Positions 7,380 through 14,613 of a stretch of 25,591 nucleotides of DNA are shown here, piece after piece. Under the pieces are notes generated by a model. The model did no database searches. It was not told where the DNA came from and saw only the letters and a program-made list of their open reading frames with translations. The first letter of the stretch is position 1, and each line of letters opens with the position of its first letter. The stretch lies in NCBI GenBank assembly GCA_965363675.1, contig CBDTTW010000022.1, forward strand, positions 1 through 25,591. The letters run 5' to 3'. The stretch is from CBDTTW01 sp965363675 (GTDB taxonomy: Bacteria > Bacteroidota > Rhodothermia > Rhodothermales > DASSAV01). The position numbers were made by a program, and so were the translations under genes.

Positions 7380-8675
7380 CTACGCGACGACCCACGCGCC
7401 GCGGCCGGGGCGGCTCAGGAGGCCGTTGGCCTCGTCGTCGCCGACGAAGCGCTGCGCGGCGCCGTCCCATTCGAGCTTGCGCCCGAGCAGGTACGACAGG
7501 TTGCCCATGATGCACAGGTTCGCCACCTGCACGCCCGCCTCAATGGGCATGATGGGGTCCCGGCGCGCGTGCACGCTGTCGATGAAGTCGAGCATGTGGC
7601 CGCGGCTCTTGCGCATCTCGATGCCGCCGGCGGGGGGGCGGTAGTCCATCGCCTTTTGCTCGGTGCGCACCCCGCCGTCGCCGCCCTCGACCCAGAGGGA
7701 ACCCCTGTCGCCTTCGTAGATCGCGCCGTAGTCGCGCAGGCCCGGGTCGGGCCGGTGGCCGGGCTGCTCCCAGACGAGCGTCCAGTCGGGGTTCTTGAAC
7801 GTGTAGGTCACCTGCATGAGCGTAGGCGTATCGTAGACGCCCTTGCGCGGCGGCGCGCCCAGCGCCTCGACCGAGACGGGATGCTGGCGGTCGGCGTCGA
7901 GGTACCAGAGCGCGTTGCTGAAGATGTGCGCCCCCCGGTCGCGGATGTTGCCGCCGCCGAGGTCGAGCACCCACCGGAAGCCGAACGGATGCACCGCCTG
8001 GTGGTACGGGCGCTCGGCGGCAGGCCCGAGCCACATATCCCAGTCGAGGTGCTCGGGCGTGGGCTGGGCGGGGTCGGTAGGGCCTTCCCGGTTGAGCGCA
8101 TGCCAGCAGCGCACGTTCGTCACCTGCCCGATCTGTCCGTTGCGGATGTAGTTGGCGGCGGCGTTGCTGAACAGGTGCGAGCGCCCCTGCGAGCCGATCT
8201 GGAGGATGCGGTTGTGCGCGCGGACGGCCTTGATCATGGCCGCGCCCTCGGCGATGGTGTTGCTGGCGGGTTTCTCACAGTACACGTCCTTGCCCGCCTG
8301 GCAGGCATGGATGGCCCCAAGCGCGTGCCAGTGGTCCGGCGTGGCGATGACGACCACGTCTACGTCGGGGTCGTCGAGCAGCTTGCGGTAGTCGGCGTAG
8401 GTTTTGGCCCCTTCGGCCTTCTTATGGGCTTGGGCGAGCATCTGGCGGTCCACGTCGGCCAGGGCCACGATGGCGCCGTCAGGAATTTGGAGGGTGTCGT
8501 CCATGAGGCTTTGGCCCCGGCCGCCCACGCCGATATGCCCGATGCCGATGCGGTCGTTGGCGCCGGCGCGGCCTTCGGAGGCAAAGACGCTGCGGGGGAT
8601 GAAGTAGGGCGCCGCGAACGCCGCCGCCGTGCGCCCGAGGAAGCGCCGCCGAGTGAGAGAAGAGGAATCAGCCAT
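7380..8675 (-). CDS. Tat-exported Gfo/Idh/MocA family oxidoreductase (first gene of pair)
   Basis: A 431-residue protein with a Tat signal (LTRRRFLGRTAAAFAAP, residues 7-23). The Rossmann motif GVGGRG is at 49-54, the catalytic E-K-P at 134-136, and RDRGAH, with D246 and H250, is in the substrate domain. It is clearly related to, but not a copy of, the following oxidoreductase. Two linked paralogues may act in series or form a hetero-oligomer; that is inference. It is the promoter-proximal gene. The 105-base gap upstream contains a sigma-70-like promoter with a LacI-type operator in its spacer and an additional inverted repeat next to the start codon, so it is very likely sugar-regulated. The start ATG 8675 gives the full Tat signal. 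No Shine-Dalgarno sequence is visible. Confidence 0.9.
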   Translation of the reverse strand: MADSSSLTRRRFLGRTAAAFAAPYFIPRSVFASEGRAGANDRIGIGHIGVGGRGQSLMDDTLQIPDGAIVALADVDRQMLAQAHKKAEGAKTYADYRKLLDDPDVDVVVIATPDHWHALGAIHACQAGKDVYCEKPASNTIAEGAAMIKAVRAHNRILQIGSQGRSHLFSNAAANYIRNGQIGQVTNVRCWHALNREGPTDPAQPTPEHLDWDMWLGPAAERPYHQAVHPFGFRWVLDLGGGNIRDRGAHIFSNALWYLDADRQHPVSVEALGAPPRKGVYDTPTLMQVTYTFKNPDWTLVWEQPGHRPDPGLRDYGAIYEGDRGSLWVEGGDGGVRTEQKAMDYRPPAGGIEMRKSRGHMLDFIDSVHARRDPIMPIEAGVQVANLCIMGNLSYLLGRKLEWDGAAQRFVGDDEANGLLSRPGRGAWVVA

Positions 8676-8676
8676 G

Positions 8677-8710
8677 ACGGTAACCGCTGGGGAAAGTGCA
8701 GAGTTACCGT
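8677..8710. promoter_or_regulatory. 8-bp inverted repeat abutting the start codon of the oxidoreductase operon
   Basis: ACGGTAAC (8677-8684) and GTTACCGT (8703-8710) are perfect inverted arms separated by 18 bases. The inner end lies one base from the ATG at 8675. The predicted transcription start (about 8705) falls within the outer arm, so a second DNA-binding site is likelier than an mRNA hairpin, but both are possible. Confidence 0.5.
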
Positions 8711-8711
8711 A

Positions 8712-8740
8712 GATGTAGTGAAAGCGCTTTCGCCAGTCAA
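8712..8740 (-). promoter_or_regulatory. promoter of the oxidoreductase operon with a LacI-family operator in the spacer
   Basis: Minus strand: TTGACT (8740-8735), a 17-base spacer, TACATC (8717-8712). Centred in the spacer is the perfect 12-bp palindrome GAAAGCGCTTTC (8720-8731). Extended on the plus strand to TGAAAGCGCTTTCG (8719-8732), it matches the LacI-family consensus TGNAANCGNTTNCA at 9 of 10 fixed positions. A repressor bound here would block RNA polymerase. The gene for a LacI-family protein lies at 14688-15713. Confidence 0.75.
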
Positions 8741-8780
8741 GAGGGCGGCGGCCGGGGGCGGCACTTTCTTCCAGGGGGGC

Positions 8781-9518
8781 TCAGCTTCCGGCGCTGCGCG
8801 CCGCGAGCGCGTGCTGCGCCGAGGGCCGGCGGCACACGAAGTTCTGCGTCACGAAGACCGACTCGCCGCTGCCGAAGGCGATGCCGATGGCCTGGGTGGT
8901 GTAGAGCGGGCTGAGCAGGTTGGCGCGGTGGCTCGGGCTGCGCATCCACGCCTCGACGGCCTCGTGGGCCAGCTCGCCGGCCGGCTTCCACGCGACGGTG
9001 TAGACGGTGCGCCCGGCTTCGTCCGTCTCGGCAAGGTAGCTGCTGTAGCGCTGCGTGAGAAACAGGTTCTCCCCGACGCCTTCGATGACGCTGCCGCCGA
9101 GGACGGCCTGGGTGCGGATGTTGCGGTCGAGCGCGCGCCGGGAGGCGTCGTCGCCGTAGCGGTTGACGTGGTCGAAATAGCCGTGCTCGGCCATGTCGCG
9201 GCTATGCCCTTCGGCCAGGGCGACCAGGTCGATGCCCCAGCGCAGCGGCTCCAGGCCGTGCTCCCGGCGCACGGTGTTCACGCGCTCATGGACGGCGCGG
9301 GCGAGCCCGTCGGGGTCGAGGGCGGGCCTGCTTGCCGCCGCCGCGTCGGGCAGCACCGGCTCCAGCAGCAGGCGCAAGGCTTCGTCTTTGCCGGGCGATG
9401 CCTCGACAGGCTGCCCTGAACTGAGCACCATATAGCTCGGCGAAGCGCAGCCGCCCATCACGACGAGCAGCGCCAGGGTTGCAAACGCGTAAAATGCTTT
9501 CGGATAGCCCTGGTTCAT
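8781..9518 (-). CDS. CAP/SCP-domain lipoprotein
   Basis: A 245-residue protein. The N-terminus has a hydrophobic segment ending VMGGC, so Cys24 is the probable lipidated residue (Met at -3 is slightly unusual). Residues about 78-230 form a CAP domain of the cysteine-rich secretory/PR-1 superfamily. It contains the conserved stretches NTVRREHGLEPLRW, HSRDMAEHGYFDHVN, GENL, WMRSPSHRANLLSP and GIAFG, including the two histidines and acidic residues that line the family's cleft. Bacterial CAP proteins are exported and mostly of unknown function. Some bind lipids or cell-wall material. GGGAGGAG (complement of 9526-9533) is a strong ribosome binding site seven bases before the ATG. It is divergent from a TolC-type gene. 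The stop is about 40 bases before the promoter of the oxidoreductase operon on the same strand, and I saw no terminator between. Confidence 0.88.
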   Translation of the reverse strand: MNQGYPKAFYAFATLALLVVMGGCASPSYMVLSSGQPVEASPGKDEALRLLLEPVLPDAAAASRPALDPDGLARAVHERVNTVRREHGLEPLRWGIDLVALAEGHSRDMAEHGYFDHVNRYGDDASRRALDRNIRTQAVLGGSVIEGVGENLFLTQRYSSYLAETDEAGRTVYTVAWKPAGELAHEAVEAWMRSPSHRANLLSPLYTTQAIGIAFGSGESVFVTQNFVCRRPSAQHALAARSAGS

Positions 9519-9572
9519 CGTCGCGCTCCTCCCTTCGCCGAACCCCCCCGAGCGCCCCGCCGGGCGCGAGGT

Positions 9573-9612
9573 TTGTTAACAATTACATAACATACGATTA
9601 ATCGTACGGTAA
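9573..9612. promoter_or_regulatory. AT-rich divergent control region with two perfect palindromes
   Basis: Within an otherwise GC-rich stretch, 9570-9625 is strikingly AT-rich. TTGTTAACAA (9573-9582) is a perfect 10-bp palindrome and TACGATTAATCGTA (9593-9606) a perfect 14-bp one. On plus, TTGTTA (9573-9578), 18 bases, ATTAAT (9597-9602) is a possible promoter towards the TolC gene. On minus, TTACCG (9612-9607), 17 bases, TATGTA (9589-9584) is a weaker candidate towards the CAP gene. The palindromes are certain. The promoter assignments are tentative. Confidence 0.55.
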
Positions 9613-9674
9613 CACATTTGAATTGTTCGCGCCGTCGGGGAGTGCGGGCGGCGGCGTGCAAGGGAAACTCCTAC

Positions 9675-9716
9675 ACCCCCGCTTGGCCTGCGCTCACCCC
9701 CGCTTGGCCTGCGCTC
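9675..9716. repeat. perfect tandem duplication of a 21-bp unit
   Basis: The 21 bases at 9675-9695 (starting acccccgcttgg) are repeated exactly at 9696-9716 in the TolC leader. Only two copies are present, so this is replication slippage or a small duplication rather than an array. Confidence 0.9.
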
Positions 9717-9720
9717 TGCG

Positions 9721-9747
9721 AGCCTATGGCGGGCATTCGCATAGGCT
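9721..9747 (+). other. hairpin in the leader upstream of the TolC-type gene
   Basis: AGCCTATG (9721-9728) and CATAGGCT (9740-9747) are perfect 8-bp arms round an 11-base loop, followed by a T-rich stretch (tatcggtttt). If transcription starts in the AT-rich island, this is a leader stem-loop, possibly attenuator-like. The function is unknown. Confidence 0.5.
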
Positions 9748-9907
9748 TATCGGTTTTCTGGACTCCCTGGGGGGTGTGCGTTATCTTGCCGGTTCCTTAC
9801 AGAGAATCGCGCGCCCGATCCGGCGCGGCGTTTCGGAGCAGCGCTCGGGGGCGCCCTTGCGCCGGGCGGCGGCGGGCGCGGCCCGCTTCAAAAACGGTTG
9901 GTTTTGC

Positions 9908-11428
9908 ATGATGCAGCGGTGGCGCAGGTATAGCGTTCTCTTGGTCGTGGCAGGTCTGATCGGAGCCGGAGCGGCGCAGGCGCAGGATCGGGGCGTGGTA
10001 GGGCTGACGCTCGACGAGACGGTGTCCATGGCTATGAGCAACAGCTTCCGCGTCAAGCAGCTTCAGATGGGCATCGAAGAGACGCGCGCCTGGCTGCGCG
10101 CGGAGCGGGCCTCGCTCAAGTCGCAGGTGTCGATGGAGCTGACGACGCCGGAGTTTGAGTCGGTCTCGGACTACAAGTGGAACTCGGAGCTGCGCCGCGA
10201 CGAGATCATTCACGAAAACACCCGCCTCTGGCAGTCCAACTTCTCGATCCGCCAGCCGGTCATCCTCATGGGCTGGCCGACTGACGGTTATCTCTCGTTC
10301 AACAACCGGATGTACCGCTACGCGCAGCTTACCGACGAGCGGGACATCGCCTACTACACGCGCTACTTCTTCCGCTACGAGCAGCCGCTGTTCCAGCCGA
10401 ACCGCCTTCGGAACGCCATTCGGGAAGCCGAACTCGACCTGGAGTCGTCGGAGCTGGCCTACGAGGAGGACGTGGTGGCCATGCTCGACGACGTGATCGA
10501 CGACTACTACGATTTGTTCGAGCTGACGTACGACCAGATCTATTACGCCGAGATGGCCGGCAACCTGGAGCGGGCCGCCGCCGCCGCCGAGGCGTTCGTG
10601 CGGGAGGACAGCTCGCGCGTGATGGAGCTAAGCCAGTTCCAGGTCGAGCTTTCCAACGCGCGCGAGCAGACCAAGCAGGCGCAGTCGAACTTCCGGCTTC
10701 AGTCCTCGCGCATGAAGCGCCGCCTGGGGCTCTCGCCGATGGATTCGGTGTTCATCGAGCCGAACGTCGATCTGAAGCCGGTGCAGATCGACGTGGCCGA
10801 GGCCGTCGGGTACGGCAAGACGCTCAAGCCGCGCCTGCAACGGCTGGAGATCCGGCGCCGGCTCGACCAGATCGCGCTGGCGAACATGAAAGGCAGCGGC
10901 GCCTTCCGGGCCAACCTCAACCTGACCTACGGCCGCGAAAGCCAGCACCCCGAACTGCGCCAGATCCTTCAGGAGCCGACGAATAGCTGGTCGGTCGGGA
11001 TGACGGCCTACGTGCCTATCTGGGACTGGGGGCGGCGCAGCGCGCGCGTGCAGGCCGAGCGCATCGGGTTGCAGCGCACCGAGCTGGCGATCGTCGAGGC
11101 GCGGCAGGAGATCGAGTCCGAGATCGCCAACGCCGTGCAGAACGTGAACGAGTTCCAGCAGCGCGCCCTGACGATGCAGGCCAACCTGGCCGTGGCGCGC
11201 CGCCTCTCGGAGGACAGCTTGGAGCGCTACCGGACGGGCGCGGCCAGCGTGTTCGAGCTGCTGCAAAGCTTCAGCCGCCAGCGCGAGACAGCCAACAACT
11301 TCCTGGAGGCGTACATCGGCTACCGGCAGGCGCTCTTCTCGCTGACGCGGCAGACCTTCTACGACTACGAAGCCGGCATGCCGCTTTTCGAGCGCCTGAA
11401 GGCGGTGGGGAACCCACTCGCGCCGTAA
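9908..11428 (+). CDS. TolC-type outer membrane efflux protein
   Basis: A 506-residue protein. Residues 1-25 are a signal peptide ending AQA before Q26. The mature part has two helical halves, as in TolC/OEP proteins. The first begins LTLDETVSMAMSNSFRVKQL and continues with long charged helices (about 160-265). The second (about 320-500) contains an OEP-like strand PIWDWGRRSARVQAE and the closing helix with SLERYRTGAASVFELLQSFS. Such proteins form trimeric outer-membrane channels for efflux or type I secretion. No membrane-fusion protein or inner-membrane pump is next to it, so the partner is elsewhere. The gene stands alone with a leader of nearly 390 bases. ATG 9908 is followed at once by a second ATG (9911), either of which could serve. 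There is no Shine-Dalgarno sequence. It is followed by a strong terminator hairpin. Confidence 0.88.
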   Translation: MMQRWRRYSVLLVVAGLIGAGAAQAQDRGVVGLTLDETVSMAMSNSFRVKQLQMGIEETRAWLRAERASLKSQVSMELTTPEFESVSDYKWNSELRRDEIIHENTRLWQSNFSIRQPVILMGWPTDGYLSFNNRMYRYAQLTDERDIAYYTRYFFRYEQPLFQPNRLRNAIREAELDLESSELAYEEDVVAMLDDVIDDYYDLFELTYDQIYYAEMAGNLERAAAAAEAFVREDSSRVMELSQFQVELSNAREQTKQAQSNFRLQSSRMKRRLGLSPMDSVFIEPNVDLKPVQIDVAEAVGYGKTLKPRLQRLEIRRRLDQIALANMKGSGAFRANLNLTYGRESQHPELRQILQEPTNSWSVGMTAYVPIWDWGRRSARVQAERIGLQRTELAIVEARQEIESEIANAVQNVNEFQQRALTMQANLAVARRLSEDSLERYRTGAASVFELLQSFSRQRETANNFLEAYIGYRQALFSLTRQTFYDYEAGMPLFERLKAVGNPLAP

Positions 11429-11450
11429 CCGGGTGCGCCCCGGACGCAAA

Positions 11451-11485
11451 CGAGGCCCCCGGCGGTGGACGCGCCGGGGGCCTCG
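11451..11485. terminator. bidirectional GC-rich hairpin between the TolC-type and NagB/PIG-L genes
   Basis: CGAGGCCCCCGGCG (11451-11464) and CGCCGGGGGCCTCG (11472-11485) are perfect 14-bp arms with a 7-base loop. The hairpin lies between two convergent genes. There is no T tract on either side, so termination may rely on the very stable stem or on Rho. Confidence 0.75.
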
Positions 11486-11510
11486 CGCAGGGGAAACGCC
11501 GGGCGCGGCG

Positions 11511-13535
11511 CTACGGCATTACGTAGGTCGTGACGTAGGCTTCGGCGGCGTAGAACTCGGGCAGCCCGAGCTTGTTCATCAGCTCGGCCGTCTCGCGGTT
11601 GCGGTCCTTGGCGCGCTGCCAGAACTCGCGGGCGTCGTAGGCGCCGGGGAACATGGCGCGGTCCTTCTGGCTCTCGTGCTTGAAGATCGACTCGATCTTG
11701 CGGTCGAGGTCGGCCTTGGAGAGGGGCAGGAACACGTCGGCCTTGTGGATTTCCCACTCCTGCCAGGCGCCCCGGTAGAGCCACACGAGCGGCTGCCCCG
11801 GCGCCGGGCGCATCTGGGCGGCGGGCGGCCCCTCCTTGCGGCTGCGGCTGCGCTTGGCCTCGGGCGCGGCGGGCGCTTCGGCCGGCTCGGCGCCGGCGCG
11901 CTGCTGGTTGTAGCGCTCGAGGGCGGCCTTGATGGCGTCGTAGCACATGCGGTGCGTGCCGTGCGGGTCGGAGAGGTCGCCGGCTACGAAGATGTGGTCC
12001 GGCTGCTTTTCCTGGAGCAGGTCCAGCACCACCTGCACGTCGGCCTCGCCGATGGGGTCCTTGCGGACGGTGCCGGTGCGGTAGAACGGCATGTCCAGGA
12101 AGCGGGCGTGCTTTTCGTTGAGGTTCATCACCTCGATGGCCGAGATGGCTTCGGCGTAGCGGATGAACGCTTTGACGGCCTGCACCTGGGGGGTATCGAC
12201 CTCGCCGGGGTGCTTGCGCTTGAGGAAGTCGAGGATGCTGCGGCGCTCGGCGTCCATCTTCTGCTCGGCCTCGCCGCTGATGCCGAAGACCGTATGGCTC
12301 AGCTCGACGAAGCGCAGGGCGCGCCGCACGTCCGAGTCGAAGACGGCCACGGAGCCGTTGGTCATGTAGGCTACGGTCACGTCGTTGCCGTTGGCGGCCA
12401 GCTTGTCGAGCATGCCGCCCATGGAGATCACGTCGTCGTCGGGGTGGGGGCTGAAGACGATGACGCGCTTGCGCTTGATGAGCTGGTCGGCGTAAACGAC
12501 GCGCTGGCGCAAGTCCTCGAAGACCATGCGCGTCAGGTCGTCTACGTTGCCGTAGGTATGCACCAGGTCCTGGAGGTGGTTGCGGTAGAAGTCGGCGGCC
12601 TCCATGTGGAGGATCGCCTTGCCCAGCTTCTCGGAGAGCCAGACCACGGCGCGCTTGGTCAGCTCTTCGTTCCACTCGACCTCGCGGACGATCCAGGGCG
12701 TCTTCTCGCGCGTGAGGTCGCCGGCGGCGGCGCGGTCCGTGTAGAAGGTGGCGTTGCGGTGGAGCTGGAGGAACGAGGCCGTCACGGCGCGGTCGGGCTC
12801 TTCCTCGACGGCGCGCTTGAGCACGGGGGCCTTGTGCTCGCCGGTCGCCATCAGGATGACCTCGCGGGCGTCCATGATCGTGCCGACGCCCATCGTGACG
12901 GCTTCGCGGGGCACATTCTCCTCGCCGAAGAAGTCGCTGGCGGCGTCCTTGCGCGTGAGTTCGTCGAGGCTGACGAGGCGGGTGCGCGTCTCGCGGGAGG
13001 AGCCGGGTTCGTTGAAGCCGATGTGGCCCGTGCGCCCGATGCCGAGCAGCACCAGGTCCAGGCCGCCGGCCTTGCGGATGGCGTGCTCGTAGTTGAGGCA
13101 GTAGTTTTCGATTTCCTCGCGGGGCAGGTCGCCGCGCGGGATGTGGATGTGCGGCTCGGGGATGTTGACGTGGTCGAAGAAGTTCTCCCGCATGAACCGG
13201 TGGTAGCTCTGGAGGCTGTTGGGCTCCATGGGGTAATACTCATCCAGGTTGAAGGTGACCACGTTCGAGAGGTCGAGACCTTCTTCGCGGTGCATCCGGA
13301 TGAGGTGGCGGTAAACGCCGATAGGCGTCGAGCCGGTGGGCAGGCCGAGCACGGCATTGCGGCCGGCGGCTTGCGCCTCCTCGATGAGGTTGGCCACGCG
13401 CCGGGCGATCTGGTAGGAGAGCTGGCCGGGGTGGTCGAAGATCATCACCGGCACGCGTTCGAACTGGGCGCCGTTGCCTTGCGAAAGGTGCGAGGTGCGC
13501 ATGGGGCGTAGGGTTTGGGGAGAAAGGGTTTCCAT
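11511..13535 (-). CDS. glucosamine-6-phosphate deaminase-like protein fused to a PIG-L/LmbE deacetylase domain
   Basis: A 674-residue two-domain protein. Residues about 25-300 are a NagB-type fold (LPTGSTPIGVYRHLI at 65-79, FNLDEYYPME at 95-104, GIGRTGHIGFNEPGSS at 165-180). Compared with E. coli NagB, D98 matches Asp72, H171 matches His143 and E176 matches Glu148, but the catalytic Asp141 is replaced by T169. Residues about 350-530 are a PIG-L/LmbE domain with the zinc motif HPDD (364-367) and a downstream DPHGTH. After a Lys/Arg/Ala/Pro-rich linker, a C-terminal tail continues to 674. Long fused NagB-like proteins of this size are known from Bacteroidota. The fusion suggests removal of an acetyl group and then isomerisation/deamination of an amino-sugar phosphate, though the missing aspartate makes NagB activity uncertain. 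It lies 32 bases after the ROK kinase, as its operon partner. ATG 13502 is an alternative start. Confidence 0.9.
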   Translation of the reverse strand: METLSPQTLRPMRTSHLSQGNGAQFERVPVMIFDHPGQLSYQIARRVANLIEEAQAAGRNAVLGLPTGSTPIGVYRHLIRMHREEGLDLSNVVTFNLDEYYPMEPNSLQSYHRFMRENFFDHVNIPEPHIHIPRGDLPREEIENYCLNYEHAIRKAGGLDLVLLGIGRTGHIGFNEPGSSRETRTRLVSLDELTRKDAASDFFGEENVPREAVTMGVGTIMDAREVILMATGEHKAPVLKRAVEEEPDRAVTASFLQLHRNATFYTDRAAAGDLTREKTPWIVREVEWNEELTKRAVVWLSEKLGKAILHMEAADFYRNHLQDLVHTYGNVDDLTRMVFEDLRQRVVYADQLIKRKRVIVFSPHPDDDVISMGGMLDKLAANGNDVTVAYMTNGSVAVFDSDVRRALRFVELSHTVFGISGEAEQKMDAERRSILDFLKRKHPGEVDTPQVQAVKAFIRYAEAISAIEVMNLNEKHARFLDMPFYRTGTVRKDPIGEADVQVVLDLLQEKQPDHIFVAGDLSDPHGTHRMCYDAIKAALERYNQQRAGAEPAEAPAAPEAKRSRSRKEGPPAAQMRPAPGQPLVWLYRGAWQEWEIHKADVFLPLSKADLDRKIESIFKHESQKDRAMFPGAYDAREFWQRAKDRNRETAELMNKLGLPEFYAAEAYVTTYVMP

Positions 13536-13567
13536 AGGGGGGTTAGCGTTGGGTGCAGGGGGTTGGT

Positions 13568-14527
13568 TCAGGTAGTCGGGGCGGCGGCGCGCGCTGGCTG
13601 CAACGAGGCGGCCAGGCTGAGCGCGCCGATAAGGGGCGCGTCGTTGGCGAACGTCGAGAGGACGACTTCGAACGGCTTGGGCAGGTGGGCGCGGGCGGTC
13701 GTGCGGATGCGCTCGGCCAGGCGCGGCTCGTGCAGCGCGATGCTGCCGCCGAGCACCAGGAGTTCGGGGTCGATGAGCGCGCCGATGGCGATGGCGGCCT
13801 GGGCCACGGCGTCGGCGGCTTCGCGCACGAAGCGCGCAGCCAAGAGGTCGCCGTGGTGCGCGCGCTCGAACACGTCGGCGGCCGAAACGTCGGGGGCGGC
13901 CTCCGGGTGCGTCTCGCGCCACTGCCGCGCAATGCCGACGCCCGAGGCGTGCGACTCCAGGGCGCCGTTGGCGCTCCAGTCCTGGTCCAGCATCTCGGGC
14001 GTGGGCACGAAGAAGGCGATTTCGCCGGCGGCGTTGTGGCTGCCGCGCAGCAGGCGTCCGTCCACGATGATGCCGCAGGCCACGCCCGTGCTGACGGTCA
14101 GGTACACCAGCGAGCGCGCCTCGGCGCCGACGCCGCCGTGAAACTCGGCCAGGGCGGCGGCCCGCACGTCGTTCTCGATGGCGGCGGGCGTCCCGAAACG
14201 CTCCTGGAGCAGGGCGGCCAGCGGCAGGTTGCTCCAGCCGAGGTTGTTGGTCTTGACGATGATGCCGGCGGCGGCGTCGATGATGCCGGGCGAGGAGAGG
14301 CCGATGGCCGCCGGGCGCGCCCCCGGCCGCCCGATCTCGGCAAAGCACGTTTTGATCTGGGCCTCCACGAAGTCCATGAAGGCCGCGCGGCCGTCGGTGG
14401 GCGGGGTGGGGCAGGCATGGTGCGTCAGCAGCGTCGTCGGCTGGTCGGCGGCGGCCAGGGCAAACCGGATGTTGGTGCCCCCCACGTCGATGCCGACCAG
14501 GAAAGGTGCTGAAGAAGCCGTAGGCAT
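13568..14527 (-). CDS. ROK-family sugar kinase lacking the usual zinc motif
   Basis: A 319-residue protein. The ATP-binding phosphate-1 motif GIDVGGTNIRFAL is at residues 12-24. The catalytic-base motif E-N-D120 is followed by VRAAALAEF, and STGVACGIIVDGRLLRGSHNAAGEIAFF corresponds to the second half of the ROK core. In typical ROK kinases the next stretch holds a histidine and a CxCGxxGCxE zinc site. Here it reads GEIAFFVPTPEMLDQD and has no cysteines, so it is a zinc-less lineage. The substrate is probably a hexose or amino sugar, given that nagB-PIG-L follows by 32 bases and a LacI-family regulator precedes. The frame extends upstream to 14662, but ATG 14527 gives the canonical N-terminus. 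The control region upstream holds two LacI-type operators. Confidence 0.88.
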   Translation of the reverse strand: MPTASSAPFLVGIDVGGTNIRFALAAADQPTTLLTHHACPTPPTDGRAAFMDFVEAQIKTCFAEIGRPGARPAAIGLSSPGIIDAAAGIIVKTNNLGWSNLPLAALLQERFGTPAAIENDVRAAALAEFHGGVGAEARSLVYLTVSTGVACGIIVDGRLLRGSHNAAGEIAFFVPTPEMLDQDWSANGALESHASGVGIARQWRETHPEAAPDVSAADVFERAHHGDLLAARFVREAADAVAQAAIAIGALIDPELLVLGGSIALHEPRLAERIRTTARAHLPKPFEVVLSTFANDAPLIGALSLAASLQPARAAAPTT

Positions 14528-14613
14528 GTTTTCCCTCGGGCTAAGGCGGTGATTCGGTTGCTGCTTAAAGGCTACGAAGCAGCGGCCGCAGCGGCAAGGC
14601 CGCGCCCCTGCAA

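Noticed and set aside
9675..9716. Possible CRISPR array from the tandem repeat
   Set aside because: Only two copies with no spacer between them, and no cas genes.
9889..9902. AAACGGTT core of a LacI-type operator just before the TolC start
   Set aside because: Only the six core positions match; the flanks do not. It is likely chance.
9618..9911. 97-residue plus-strand frame in the TolC leader containing two TPAWPAL units
   Set aside because: The repeat is a by-product of the 21-bp DNA duplication. There is no ribosome binding site or domain, and the frame overlaps the real start of the TolC-type gene.
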